From JACCTU01 sp963848525 (GTDB lineage Bacteria; Actinomycetota; Thermoleophilia; Gaiellales; Gaiellaceae): a stretch of DNA of 64,000 nt. Below are positions 23,449-33,300 of the stretch, piece after piece. The position numbers were made by a program, and so were the translations under genes. The notes below the pieces were generated by a model that did not search any database, was not told the origin of the DNA, and saw only the letters and a program-made list of their open reading frames with translations. Where the stretch lies: NCBI GenBank assembly GCA_963848525.1, contig CAWKDZ010000002.1:744001-808000 (forward strand), in the 5' to 3' direction. Within the stretch, counting starts at the first letter, position 1, and the number at the start of each line of letters is the position of its first letter.

Positions 23449-24603
23449 ATGGCGCCGCGACTCCCAGCACGTCCGCTCACCATCGTCGCCCCACACGCCC
23501 GTTTTCGGTTCCCCGCGCCTGGCGAGAACCCTCTCGTGGGCCAGGCCGCCGCACGTGCCGCGATCTGGGCGCTCGTCGTCGGCGCCGTCGTGATCGCCTT
23601 GCTCGCCCTCTGGAAGCTGAAGGTCCTGATCGCCCTGCTCTTCCTGGCGTTCATCATCGCCGCGGCGATGCGGCCGAGCGTCGAGGCGCTCTGGCGCCGC
23701 GGCGTGCCGCGCTCGCTCGGGATCGTCCTGCACTACGCGGGCCTGATCGCCCTCCTCGCCGCGCTGCTCTCCGCGGTCGTTCCCCGAGCGCTCGACCAGG
23801 TGCAGAACGCGATCGGCGACCTCCCGCAGACGCGCAGCGAGTTGCGCGAGGAGGCGAACGAGTCGACCGGGATCAGGCAGCGCGTCCTCGTCGGCATCGA
23901 AGAGCGCCTCGAGCGCCTGCCCTCGCCGGACGACCTGCTCGAGGCCGGAGCCGAGGTGACCATCGTCGCGTTCGAGGTCTTCGTCGGGATCTTCTTCGTG
24001 CTCGCGTGCGCCGGCTACTGGATCTACGAGCGCTCACGGGCGGTCGACCTCGTGACCTCGATGCTGCCACGTCCGCGGCGCAAGCTCGTGCGCGACACGT
24101 GGGACCTGATCGACCTCAAGCTCGGCTCATACGTCCGCGGCCAGGCGCTGCTGATCGCGCTCGTCGCGACCGTCCTCTCGATCGTGTTCTGGCTGATCGG
24201 GCTGCCGTTCTGGCTCCTGCTCGGGATCTTTGCCGGCGTGGTCGAGATCGTTCCCGTGATCGGGCCCTTGCTGGCGGGAGCGCTCGCCGTCGGCGTCGGG
24301 CTCACGGTCTCATGGCAGGTCGCGCTCGCCGCAGGCATCGCCGTGCTGGTCGTGCGCCTGATCGAGGACTACCTGGTGATCCCGCGCGTGCTCGGAGACG
24401 CCGTCGGCCTGTCACCCCTCGTCGTCCTCGTCGCGGTCACCGCCTCGGCCGTGCTCTTCGGCGCCTGGGCGGTCCTGCTCGCGATCCCGCTCGCGGCCGT
24501 GGCCGCGACGCTCCTCGACGTCGTCGTCCTGAACAAGGACCCGGCCGAGGAGGACGTCCCGGCGGTGATCTTCGCCGCCAAGGAAGTGGAGCCGGGCCGC
24601 TAG
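23449..24603 (+). CDS. AI-2E family transporter (PerM-like)
   Basis: Integral membrane protein of up to 384 residues with about seven transmembrane segments in the AI-2E/PerM arrangement. It has an early helix pair (IWALVVGAVVIALLALW, LIALLFLAFIIAAAMRP), a central amphipathic segment with LPQTRSELREE, and the family C-terminal segments VEIVPVIGPLLAGALA and VVRLIEDYLVIPRVLG. The substrate in this family is rarely known. Starts downstream of 23449 are possible because the N-terminal 30 residues are not family-like. Confidence 0.85.
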   Translation: MAPRLPARPLTIVAPHARFRFPAPGENPLVGQAAARAAIWALVVGAVVIALLALWKLKVLIALLFLAFIIAAAMRPSVEALWRRGVPRSLGIVLHYAGLIALLAALLSAVVPRALDQVQNAIGDLPQTRSELREEANESTGIRQRVLVGIEERLERLPSPDDLLEAGAEVTIVAFEVFVGIFFVLACAGYWIYERSRAVDLVTSMLPRPRRKLVRDTWDLIDLKLGSYVRGQALLIALVATVLSIVFWLIGLPFWLLLGIFAGVVEIVPVIGPLLAGALAVGVGLTVSWQVALAAGIAVLVVRLIEDYLVIPRVLGDAVGLSPLVVLVAVTASAVLFGAWAVLLAIPLAAVAATLLDVVVLNKDPAEEDVPAVIFAAKEVEPGR

Positions 24604-24614
24604 TGGACCGAGCG

Positions 24615-24851
24615 CTAGGCCCGGCGCCAGCGGCCGAAGATCAGGCCGCCGAGCGTGAACCCAAGCCCGAACGTGCCGATCGCGAAGGCGCCGATCGCGA
24701 GCGACTTGCGCGCGCGGGAGAGACGCTGCCAGCGCCCCAGTGCCTCCTGCTCCTCGGCCGTGAGCGGCTCGCCGCGACGCTGCTTGCGCATCGCTCCGCC
24801 CGCCCGAAGGCCGAGATAGAGGTCGTCGAAGACTTCCGGACCCTCGGTCAC
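24615..24851 (-). CDS. Small membrane protein, unknown
   Basis: 78 residues from a GTG start, not recognised. An N-terminal acidic helix (TEGPEVFDDLYLG) is followed by a basic amphipathic segment (LGRWQRLSRARKSLAIG) and one transmembrane helix (AIGAFAIGTFGLGFTLGGLIFG) ending in GRWRRA. It converges with the transporter before it and diverges from the phosphoesterase after it. Confidence 0.55.
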   Translation of the reverse strand: MTEGPEVFDDLYLGLRAGGAMRKQRRGEPLTAEEQEALGRWQRLSRARKSLAIGAFAIGTFGLGFTLGGLIFGRWRRA

Positions 24852-24883
24852 GTCGACTCACTGTATAGCCTGCCCCGGCCGTC

Positions 24884-25705
24884 ATGACACGTGTCCTCCA
24901 CGTCTCCGACCTGCATTTCGGCACGCGCGAGGACCCGGCGATGGAGGGCGCGGTCGCTGCGCTGGCGGAGCGCGTTCGGCCCGAGCTCGTGATCGCCAGC
25001 GGCGACCTGACGCACCGCGGGCGGCGCGACCAGCACGAGCAGGCTGCGCGCTTCCTCCGCTCGCTCGGGCTGCCCATCCTCGCGATCCCCGGCAACCACG
25101 ACATCCCGTACACCTTCCCCGCGCGCTTCACGAGCCCCTGGGGCGAGTTCGAGCGGATCTGGGAGACCACCGAGCCGGTCTATCGGTCCGACGGCCTGTA
25201 CGTGCTCGGCCTCAACTCGGTCCGCCCGTGGCGTCACCAGAGCGGCGCGCTCCGCCGCTCGCACCTGCGCACGGCCTGCGAGGTCCTCGGCGACGCGCCC
25301 GAGGAGGCGTTCAAGATCGTCGCGCTGCACCACCACCTGCTCGGCGCGCCGTGGCGCTCGACGAAGAAGCCGGTCTCCGACCGCAACCGCGTGCTCGCCA
25401 CGCTGGTCGACAGCGGCGCGCAGCTGATCCTCGCCGGCCACATCCACCAGGGCGCGGTCAGCGAACGGCGCGAGTTCGAGGTCACGGCCGGTGACGTGCG
25501 CGCGGTCGTCGTCTCGATCGCGCCGGGGCTCGGGCAGCCGCGACCGAACCGTCGCGGCGAGGCCCGCGGGCTGCACGTCTACGAGATCGAAGCGGACGCG
25601 CTCGTGATCCACACGTTCATCTGGCGCGTGGACGACTGGGGGCTCACGGCGGTGCGGCGCTTCCCGCGGGGCCGCGAGCCCCTGGCAGTCGACCCGGTTT
25701 CCTAG
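24884..25705 (+). CDS. Calcineurin-like metallophosphoesterase
   Basis: 273 residues with the complete two-metal signature: RVLHVSDLHFG (DxH), VIASGDLTHRG (GDxxx), IPGNHDIPY (GNHD), ALHHHLLG and LAGHIHQGAV (GHxH). The architecture resembles the cpdA-like group of 3',5'-cyclic nucleotide or phosphodiester hydrolases. The substrate is not determined by sequence. A cyclase-like regulator lies at 42465 but is distant. Its stop overlaps the converging GlsB-like gene by 4 bases. Confidence 0.9.
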   Translation: MTRVLHVSDLHFGTREDPAMEGAVAALAERVRPELVIASGDLTHRGRRDQHEQAARFLRSLGLPILAIPGNHDIPYTFPARFTSPWGEFERIWETTEPVYRSDGLYVLGLNSVRPWRHQSGALRRSHLRTACEVLGDAPEEAFKIVALHHHLLGAPWRSTKKPVSDRNRVLATLVDSGAQLILAGHIHQGAVSERREFEVTAGDVRAVVVSIAPGLGQPRPNRRGEARGLHVYEIEADALVIHTFIWRVDDWGLTAVRRFPRGREPLAVDPVS

Positions 25706-25950
25706 GGCGCGGTCGCGGTCCCGCCCCGTCCGGCCATGACGCGGCCGTAGACGGTGACGAGGACGATCGCGATGATTACGCCGACGACGAACCGCCAGAA
25801 CCCTTCGTCGAGCAGGACGCCGGCCAGCAGGAGCGAGCCGATCCCGAGCAGGATCGTGACGATCCAGCCCATCGGGTCACGGCCGGGGTTGAGCAACCGG
25901 CCGAGCGCACCGACGATCGCGCCCACGATGATCAGCCATATCCATTCCAT
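25702..25950 (-). CDS. GlsB/YeaQ/YmgE-type small membrane protein
   Basis: 82 residues with three hydrophobic segments: WIWLIIVGAIVGALGRLL, GWIVTILLGIGSLLLAGVLL and FVVGVIIAIVLVTVYGRV. The GAIVGALGRLLNPGRDPMGW opening is typical of the transglycosylase-associated family. It is often stress-induced; the molecular role is unknown. Confidence 0.85.
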   Translation of the reverse strand: MEWIWLIIVGAIVGALGRLLNPGRDPMGWIVTILLGIGSLLLAGVLLDEGFWRFVVGVIIAIVLVTVYGRVMAGRGGTATAP

Positions 25951-25995
25951 GCGCGGAAGCTTCCCAACGCTGGGGACCCGAAAACAAGCGCTCCG

Positions 25996-28002
25996 TTAGG
26001 CGACCGGCTGGCGAGCCGCGTCGAGCTCGCGGCGTAGCTGCTTGATCTCGTCCCGCAGCTTGGCCGCGTATTCGAACCGGAGCTCTTCGGCCGCGGCGAA
26101 CATCTCCTCCTCGAGCGTGATCACGAGCCGCTCGAGCTCCTCGGACGACATGCCCTCGACCTTGGCCTGACCGCGGCGCCGGCGGCCGGGCACCGTCGGC
26201 GACTCCAGCGAGAGGAACTCGGCGATGTCGGAGACGCCCTTGCGGATCGACTCGGGCGTGATCCCGTGCTCCTCGTTGTAGGCGAGCTGGACGGCGCGGC
26301 GGCGGTTCGTCTCGTCGAGCGCGTGCTTGATCGCCTCGGTCAGCTTGTCCGCGTACATCAGCACCTTCCCGTTCACGTTTCGCGCGGCGCGCCCGATCGT
26401 CTGGATCAGGGCAGTCTGGCCGCGCAGGAAGCCCTCCTTGTCGGCGTCCAGGATCGCGACGAGCGAGACCTCGGGCAGGTCGAGCCCTTCGCGCAGCAGG
26501 TTGACGCCCACGAGCACGTCGTACTCGCCGAGGCGAAGCTCGCGGATGATCTGGATCCGCTCGAGCGTGTCGATCTCGGAGTGGAGGTAACGCGCCTTCA
26601 CGCCGGACTCGAGCAGGTAGTCGGTCAGGTCCTCGGACATCTTCTTCGTCAGCGTCGTGACGAGAACGCGCTCGCCGGCCTGCTCGCGCCGGCGGATCTC
26701 GTTCAGCAGGTCGTCGATCTGGTTCTTCGTCGCGCGCAGCTCGACCTCCGGGTCGACGATCCCGGTCGGGCGGATGAGCTGTTCGGCGATCCGCGTCGAG
26801 TGGCGAAGCTCGAACGGCCCGGGCGTCGCCGAGACGAACACGAGCTGGTTGATCTTCTCGAGGAACTCGTCGAAGCGGAGCGGCCGGTTGTCGAGGGCGG
26901 ACGGCAGCCGGAAGCCGTAGTCGACGAGCGTCTGCTTGCGCGAGCGGTCGCCCTCGTACATGCCGCCGAGCTGCGGCACGGTCTGGTGCGACTCGTCCAC
27001 GAAGATGACGAAATCGCTCGGGAAGTAGTCCAGCAGCGTGAACGGATGCGTGCCGGGCGAACGTCCCTCGAGGATGCGCGAGTAGTTCTCGATCCCCGAA
27101 CAGAAGCCGAGCTCCTTGAGCATCTCGAGGTCGTACTCGGTGCGCTGGCGCAGCCGGTGTGCCTCGAGCATCTTCCCCTCACCGTCGAGCACCTTCAGCC
27201 GCTCGTTCAGCTCGTGCCGGATCTCGACGACCGCGCGCTCGATCGTCGGCCGCGAGGTCACGTACTCGGTCGCGGGCCAGATCGCGATGTTGTCGAGCTT
27301 CGACAAGACCTCGCCCGTGAGCGGGTCGAAGTGCGTGATCGCCTCGACCTCGTCGCCGAAGAAGGAGACCCTGTACGCCGTCTCCTGGTTCGCCGGCTGG
27401 ATCTCGAGCACGTCGCCCTTGACCCGGAAGCGGCCACGGCCGAGCACTGCGTCGTTGCGCGCGTACATCGAGTCGATCAGCTTGCGCAGGACGAGGTCGC
27501 GGTCGTGCTCCTCCCCCACCTCCAGGATCAGCACGCGCTCGCGCCACTCCTCCGGCGAGCCGAGGCCGTAGATGCACGAGACCGAGGCCACGACGATCAC
27601 GTCGCGCCGCGTGAAGAGCGCCGACGTCGCCGCGAGCCGCAGCCGCGCGATGTCGTCGTTCTGCGAGGAGTCCTTCTCGATGTAGAGGTCGGCCTGCGGG
27701 ACGTACGCCTCGGGCTGGTAGTAGTCGTAGTACGAGACGAAGTACTCGACGGCGTTCGAGGGGAAGAACTCCCGGAACTCGTTGCACAGCTGCGCCGCGA
27801 GGGTCTTGTTGTGCGCGATCACGAGCGTCGGCTTCTGGATCTGCTCGACGATCCAGGCCATCGTCGCCGTCTTTCCGGTGCCCGTCGCGCCGAGCATCGT
27901 CTGAAAGCGCTCGCCGCCCAGGATCCCCTCGCTCAGCTGCGCGATCGCGTTCGGCTGGTCGCCGGTGGGCTTGTAGGTGTCGGCGGTCTTGAACGGCGGC
28001 AC
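25996..28002 (-). CDS. uvrB: Excinuclease ABC subunit B
   Basis: Helicase-like subunit of nucleotide excision repair, 668 residues. It has Walker A GATGTGKTATMAW, the beta-hairpin YYDYYQPEAYVPQADLY that inserts between strands, the DEAD-like FVDESHQTVPQ, and helicase motifs VGVNLLREGLDLPEVSLV and QTIGRAARN. The C-terminal UVR motif (EEEMFAAAEELRFEYAAKL) binds UvrC. The protein is full length. No LexA-type box is visible upstream, unlike uvrA. The next gene upstream, an MFS transporter, ends 22 bases before it on the same strand. Confidence 0.97.
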   Translation of the reverse strand: MPPFKTADTYKPTGDQPNAIAQLSEGILGGERFQTMLGATGTGKTATMAWIVEQIQKPTLVIAHNKTLAAQLCNEFREFFPSNAVEYFVSYYDYYQPEAYVPQADLYIEKDSSQNDDIARLRLAATSALFTRRDVIVVASVSCIYGLGSPEEWRERVLILEVGEEHDRDLVLRKLIDSMYARNDAVLGRGRFRVKGDVLEIQPANQETAYRVSFFGDEVEAITHFDPLTGEVLSKLDNIAIWPATEYVTSRPTIERAVVEIRHELNERLKVLDGEGKMLEAHRLRQRTEYDLEMLKELGFCSGIENYSRILEGRSPGTHPFTLLDYFPSDFVIFVDESHQTVPQLGGMYEGDRSRKQTLVDYGFRLPSALDNRPLRFDEFLEKINQLVFVSATPGPFELRHSTRIAEQLIRPTGIVDPEVELRATKNQIDDLLNEIRRREQAGERVLVTTLTKKMSEDLTDYLLESGVKARYLHSEIDTLERIQIIRELRLGEYDVLVGVNLLREGLDLPEVSLVAILDADKEGFLRGQTALIQTIGRAARNVNGKVLMYADKLTEAIKHALDETNRRRAVQLAYNEEHGITPESIRKGVSDIAEFLSLESPTVPGRRRRGQAKVEGMSSEELERLVITLEEEMFAAAEELRFEYAAKLRDEIKQLRRELDAARQPVA

Positions 28003-28023
28003 GCGGCCAAGCGTACCGCCGGC

Positions 28024-29235
28024 CTACGCGACCACCGGTGGCGTCTCCGGCACGGGCTCCTCGTGCCGCAGCGTGATCGACGCGAACACCAGCGAGAGCA
28101 ACGTGACGACTGCGGCGACGCCGAAGAAGACGGGGTCCACTCCCCAGCGCTCGAGCACCTGGCCCGCGAGCAGGAAGCCGAGCGGGGCGGCGACCGTGTG
28201 CAGCGAGATGATCGCCGCCATCACCTTCGGCCGCAGCGCCTCCGGCGTCCGCGCCGTCAGGACGCCGACCAGCGGCCCGTTGACGAGCGGCGTGAAGAAC
28301 GTCGCGACGAAGAGCGCGAGCGTCACCAGCCACGCCTGCTCGGTCAGGGGCAGCACCCAGAGCGGAACGGCGAACGCGAGGATCCCGAACGACGCCAGCC
28401 GCAGCGGAGCCACGCGCCTGACGAGGACGACGGCGAAGATCGTCCCGACGAGCGCCCCCGCGCCGAGCGACGCGTAGAAGACACCCGCCACCCGGGCGCT
28501 GAAGGCCTCGTAGGCGAACACCGCCAGCGCGGCCGAGAGCGCAGAGACGATGAAGCCGAAGCCCGCGACCGTCGCGGTGAGCGGGCCGAGCAGCCGGTCG
28601 CGGACGACGAAGCGCACGCCCGCCAGCACGCCCCGGCGACCGGGCTCGCGCAGCGGCTTCCGCTTGGGGACGAGCGCGAACAGGATCACGAACGAGACGA
28701 GGAACGTGGCGGCGTCGACATAGAGCACGTTGGGCGCGCCGAGGAACGGGATCAGCACGCCGGCGAGCGCGGGGCCGACGATCGCCGCGAACGCGGTCCC
28801 ACCCTCGATCGAGCTGTTCGCCTGCGCGATCAGTCGCTCGTCTTCCCCGACGAGCTCCGGGAGGACGACGCGCTGCGCCGCGGCGTACGGAGGGATGAAC
28901 ACGCCCACGAGCGCGACGAGCGCGAGCAGCAGCGGGAAGCTGAGGACGCCGGCCGCGTGCAGCAGCGGGATCGACGCGAGCAGCGGCATCCGTGCGAGGT
29001 CGCAGACGAGCATCGTCGTGCGGCCGCCGAGCTTCTCGACGACGCTCCCGCTCGGGATCCCGAGCAGCGCCATCGGCAGGATCTCCGCCGCGAGGACGAG
29101 CGTCATCTTGGCCGGAGACCCCGTCGTCACGAGGACGAACCAGGGCAGCGCCAGGTACGTCATCCGCGTCCCGAGGATCGAGACGACCTCGGCGGCGACG
29201 ACGGCTCCGACTGCGCGGCGGTTGACGCTGGTCAC
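28024..29235 (-). CDS. MFS transporter (paralogue 1)
   Basis: 403 residues with 12 predicted transmembrane helices, related to the drug-efflux type MFS_3 group. It has LPWFVLVTTGSPAKMTLVLAAE in the first helices, VVEKLGGRTTML (motif-A-like loop), QRVVLPELVGEDERL and NVLYVDAATF. These landmarks recur in the three MFS genes at 37-41 kb, marking a local paralogous set. GTG 29235 is the start. It is divergent from a TetR gene 45 bases away, with an operator-like site between, so it is probably repressed by that TetR. Confidence 0.88.
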   Translation of the reverse strand: MTSVNRRAVGAVVAAEVVSILGTRMTYLALPWFVLVTTGSPAKMTLVLAAEILPMALLGIPSGSVVEKLGGRTTMLVCDLARMPLLASIPLLHAAGVLSFPLLLALVALVGVFIPPYAAAQRVVLPELVGEDERLIAQANSSIEGGTAFAAIVGPALAGVLIPFLGAPNVLYVDAATFLVSFVILFALVPKRKPLREPGRRGVLAGVRFVVRDRLLGPLTATVAGFGFIVSALSAALAVFAYEAFSARVAGVFYASLGAGALVGTIFAVVLVRRVAPLRLASFGILAFAVPLWVLPLTEQAWLVTLALFVATFFTPLVNGPLVGVLTARTPEALRPKVMAAIISLHTVAAPLGFLLAGQVLERWGVDPVFFGVAAVVTLLSLVFASITLRHEEPVPETPPVVA

Positions 29236-29247
29236 GCCCAAGATAAT

Positions 29248-29266
29248 AAAACGTCCGTACGGTTTT
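29248..29266. promoter_or_regulatory. Operator-like palindrome between MFS and TetR genes
   Basis: AAAAC, 9 bases, GTTTT, with the self-complementary core CCGTACGG at 29255-29262. It is AT-rich in an otherwise GC-rich region and placed over the start region of both divergent genes, as expected for a TetR operator. Confidence 0.6.
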
Positions 29267-29279
29267 GTAAAGTGCCGAG

Positions 29280-29918
29280 ATGCCGAAGGTCTCGGAAGAG
29301 CACAGGCAGCGCCGCCACGAGCAGATCCTCGAGGCGGCCCAGCGGTGCTTCGCCCGCTACGGCTACGAGGGGGCAACCGTCGTCCGGCTCGAGGAGGCCA
29401 CCGGCCTCTCGCGCGGCGCGATCTTCAACTACTTCCCGGACAAGGAAGCCCTCTTTCTCGCCGTCGCAGTCCGCACCACCGAGCGGATGCTGTCGATCTG
29501 GCACGAGCAGGGCTTCCGCGCGCTGCTCGAGGCGATCGCGCACGAAGACCCCGACTGGCTCGCCGTGGAGGTCGAGGCCACGCGCCGCGTGCGCACCGAG
29601 CCGAGGTTCCAGCGCCTGGTCGCCGAGCACGAGCAGCGGTTCGACGCAACGCTGGCCGAGCGGCTCGAATGGCTGCGCGCCCAGGGCGTCCGGGAGGACG
29701 TTCCAATCGAAGCGATCGGCATCTTCCTCACCCTCGTCGCGAACGGGCTCGCGCTTCGGCTCACGAGCGGCGACCCGCTCCCCGACCTCGACGCGATCGC
29801 GGAGCTCGTCGAGCGTGGTGTAGGACCGCGCCGAGGGCGGAAACAGGGAGGCGAGTGGAAGAGCGCCCCCCGTACTCGTCGTACGCAGCGATCGCCGGGA
29901 CGTTCGTCGGCGGCCTGA
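29280..29918 (+). CDS. TetR/AcrR family regulator
   Basis: 212 residues. The N-terminal HTH is EQILEAAQRCFARYGYEGAT, then RLEEATGLSRGAIFNYFPDKEALF, a textbook TetR DNA-binding domain; the ligand domain is not conserved. It diverges from an MFS transporter and probably represses it and itself. The last 20 residues (RTRRTQRSPGRSSAA) overlap the next gene by 64 bases and look non-conserved. Confidence 0.92.
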   Translation: MPKVSEEHRQRRHEQILEAAQRCFARYGYEGATVVRLEEATGLSRGAIFNYFPDKEALFLAVAVRTTERMLSIWHEQGFRALLEAIAHEDPDWLAVEVEATRRVRTEPRFQRLVAEHEQRFDATLAERLEWLRAQGVREDVPIEAIGIFLTLVANGLALRLTSGDPLPDLDAIAELVERGVGPRRGRKQGGEWKSAPRTRRTQRSPGRSSAA

Positions 29919-30319
29919 CCGCGGCGGCGGTGCTCGCGCGTGCGCTCGGCCGCGAGCCGCGCGAGCTGGACGCACTCGACCTCGTCACCCTCGCCGGCGC
30001 GACGTTCAAGGCCTCGCGCACGATCTCCCACGACCGCGTGACGAGCTTCCTGCGCGAGCCGTTCGTCGAGGGCGAGGGCCTGACCGGGAACGAGCCGCCG
30101 GCGGGCGAGGGCATGCAGCGTGCGGTCGGCGAGCTCGTGACCTGCACCCGCTGCGTCGGCACGTGGGTCGCCGCGGGCCTCGGCACGGCGCAGATCGTCG
30201 CGCCGCGCTTCGGGCGGCTGCTGACGTGGACGCTCGCGGCGGCTGCCGCGAACGACTTCCTCCAGACGGCGTTCGTCGCGATGAACCGGAAGGCGGAGGA
30301 GCTCGACTCGGTCGGCTAG
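29855..30319 (+). CDS. DUF1360 membrane protein
   Basis: 154 residues from GTG 29855, preceded by AGGGAGG at 29845-29851. Hydrophobic segments are YAAIAGTFVGGLTAAAVLA and RLLTWTLAAAAANDFLQTAF. Between them are the family landmarks ATFKASRTISHDRVTSFLREPF and the Cys pair CTRCVGTWVAAGLG. Function is unknown; sporulation-related homologues exist in Bacillus. It overlaps the TetR end, and its stop overlaps the converging giant gene by 4 bases. Confidence 0.8.
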   Translation: MEERPPYSSYAAIAGTFVGGLTAAAVLARALGREPRELDALDLVTLAGATFKASRTISHDRVTSFLREPFVEGEGLTGNEPPAGEGMQRAVGELVTCTRCVGTWVAAGLGTAQIVAPRFGRLLTWTLAAAAANDFLQTAFVAMNRKAEELDSVG

Positions 30320-33300
30320 TCCCGGACGCCGACGCGCGTGATCTGATCGAGGCGGCGCCTCGCGAGCGCGCGGAGCTCCGGCAGCTCGCCGCAGACGTCG
30401 CAGACGTGCGTACGCACGGTGCCGTCCGCACCCGAGGTCACGACCCGCCGGCTATTGCGCGTGAAGACGGCAGTCGAGAGGTTCGCCGCGTGCCCGCGCA
30501 GGAAGTACATGCGCTTACCGTTCGCCGCGATCCAGATCCCGGCGGCGCTCGGGCCCGCCGAGACGACCCAGCGGCCGTCCCGACTGAAGGCGACGCCGAA
30601 GACGGTCGCTACGTGTCCGCGGAACGTCGCGAGGCCCTTGCCCGAGGAGACGTTCCACGTCCGCAGGTGCCCGTTCGCAGCGGCTGTGACGAGGCGCCGC
30701 CCGTCCGCGCTGAACGCGACGGCCGTGAGCTCCTCGCGGTGGCCCTCGAGCGTGTGCAACGGGGCGCCCGTCTCGGTGTTCCACAGGCGCGCGGTCCCGT
30801 CGGCGCTCGCGGTGGCCACGCGCGTCCCGTCGGGGCTCATCGCCGCAGCACGGATCGCGTCCTCGTGGCGGAGCACGTGGAGCTCGGCGCCCGACGCCGT
30901 CGACCACAGCCGTCCCGTCCCGTCGAGCGCGGTCGTCAGCAACACGGTGCCTGCGGGGTGGAGCACGACACTGGAGAGGATCCCCGCGTGCCGGAGCGTG
31001 TGCACCGGCTCGGCGCCGGACGCCCACGTCTTCACCGAGCGATCGGCCGCTCCGGTCGCAACGCGGCTCCCGTCGCGGCTGAGCGACGCGAAGCGAACGG
31101 GCGACCCGTGGACGTACGTCCTGAGCAACCGCCACCCCGCGACACGCCAGAGCCGGGCCGTGCCGTCCTCCGACGCAGTCAGCAGGTGGCCGCCGGCCGA
31201 CGAGAACGCGACGACGTTGATGCGACCCGCGTGCGGCAACGTCCGGACGAGGGTGCCGTCGACGCGTCGGATCTGGATCGCACCGTCCGACCCTCCGCTC
31301 GCGACGAAGTTTCCATCCGGCGTGACGGCGGCCGTCGCGCCACCGCCCGCGTGCTTGCCGAGCTCCGCGAGGGTCGGCTCGAACGTCTCGTCCCAGAGAC
31401 GCGCCGTTCCGTCCAGGCTCGCGGTCAGGATCCACCTGCCCGATGGGTGATACGTCGCCGTCGTGACGTCCTCGCGATGACCAGCGAGCGTCGCCTGCAC
31501 GACGCCGCTGCGGCCGTCCCAGACGCGTGCCGTCGTGTCGGTGCTGCCGGTCACGATCGAGTCGCCGGCGGGGCCGGGCTGGAACGCCGCGTCGTTGATC
31601 TCGTTGTCGTGGCGCTGGATGACCGTGACGATGTCGCCGCTCTCGATCTGCCAGAGGCGGGCGGTCCCGCTGTCGTCGTACGTGAGGATCTGCCTACTGT
31701 CAGGCTTGACCACCGCTCCGTGCACCGCGGTCGTGTGACCGGTGAGTGGTGGGTGGCGCAGCGTCCAGGTCGAGCGCTCCCAGATGAAGAGGTTGCGCGT
31801 CCCGGTCGAGACGACGCGCGAGCCGTCGGGCGTGAACTGCGCGCTCGTCACGACGCCACCGTGCACGAGCTGCGCGACCGACCGGCCGGACGCGACCTCG
31901 AAGACTCGCGCGAAGCGGTCACGGACGGTCGGCGCCGTCACAAGCAGACGGCTGTCTGGGCTGAACCGCGCCGAGCGCACCCCGGTCGGATGCTCAAGCG
32001 TATGCAGCGGCAAGCCGGTCGCCACGTCCCACGTACGAACGGTGCGGTCCGCGCTCGCCGTCACGAGCACGCGGCCGTCGGGCGAGAACTCGACCCACGT
32101 CACGTCGTCGGCCTGGCTGTGCTGCGTGCGCAGGAACCCGCTCGCGACATCCCAGACCGCGACCTTGCCGTCCTCACCGCCGACTGCCACGAGCCGCGCG
32201 TCGGGGCTGAACGCGATCGTCTCGACGGCGGCGGTATGCCGCAGGGTTCGCACCAACGACGGCCGGCCTCCGACGCCGCCTTGTTGCAGAGTTCGGAACG
32301 ACGGCCCACCGCCGCCCGAGATCCTGAAGATCCGCACGAGCCCATTCGATGCCGCCGTCGCCAGCGTCCCGCCGTCGCCGCTGAAGACGGCGCCGTCGAG
32401 CGGACCGCCCCCCGAGAGCTCGGCGCGAAGCCGAACGGCCAGCAGGCCGTCTCGGAGGGCGCTCTCGATGCGTTCGTTGCTCGCAAGCCGAGCGGCGCTC
32501 AGCGCGTGCTTGATGCTCTGCTCCGGATCCTGCGTGAGCGTCGCCTGCGCGAGCGCGGTGAACTCCCCGGCCCGCGCACGCGTTCGCTCACGCTCGGCGT
32601 TGCGCTTCTGCGTCAGTGCGCTTCGACGTTCCCGGTCCGCGACCGTCCGGTCTTTCTGCGCGACGATCCGCAACTTGTCCGCGCGCGACCTCTCGCTCTC
32701 GGCGACGGCTCGTTGGTGCCGCGCCTCGTCACGCTCGCTGACTGCGACCGACTCCTGCTCCTCCGCGCGGGCTCGTTCGGTTTCCGCGTCGGCTTCGGCG
32801 GCGCGTGCGTTGTCCCGCTGCTCGACCGCGTCGGCCTCCGCTGCCTCCGCACGGTCCGCCGCCTCGACCGCCTGCTGCTCCTGGGCCTCCGCGTTCGCGC
32901 GCTCCTGCTCCGCGATCGCGGCCTGCTCCGTCGCCCGCTCGGCCTGCCGGCTGGCCTCGGCACGCTGCGTGAGCGCGTAGGCCGCGACCGCGGTCATCGC
33001 CGCGAGCGCGACGAAGGAGATCAAGAGCACGGCGAGGATTCGCCGATGCCTGCGGTCGGCCTCGGCCCGCTCCTGGACAAGACGACGCTCGGACTCGTGC
33101 GTCGTTCGCCAGGCGAGCACTGCGTCGCCGAGAACGTCGTGAAAGATCTCGAACGGCGAGGCGTCGGCCGTTCCGTTGGCGCCGTTCTGCGGCTTCGCGA
33201 CCGGGCGCAGGATGCGCTCGGTGACGAGCAGCGCAACGATCGGGGCCAACCGTTCCTCGCGCACGTGCGCGTACTGCGCAAGGTCGTGGAGGCCGTGCGC

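Noticed and set aside
26266..29823. A very long plus-strand open frame opposite uvrB and the MFS gene
   Set aside because: It is antisense to clear uvrB and MFS coding, with Arg/Ala/Asp/Glu-rich nonsense composition; such shadows are normal in high-GC DNA.
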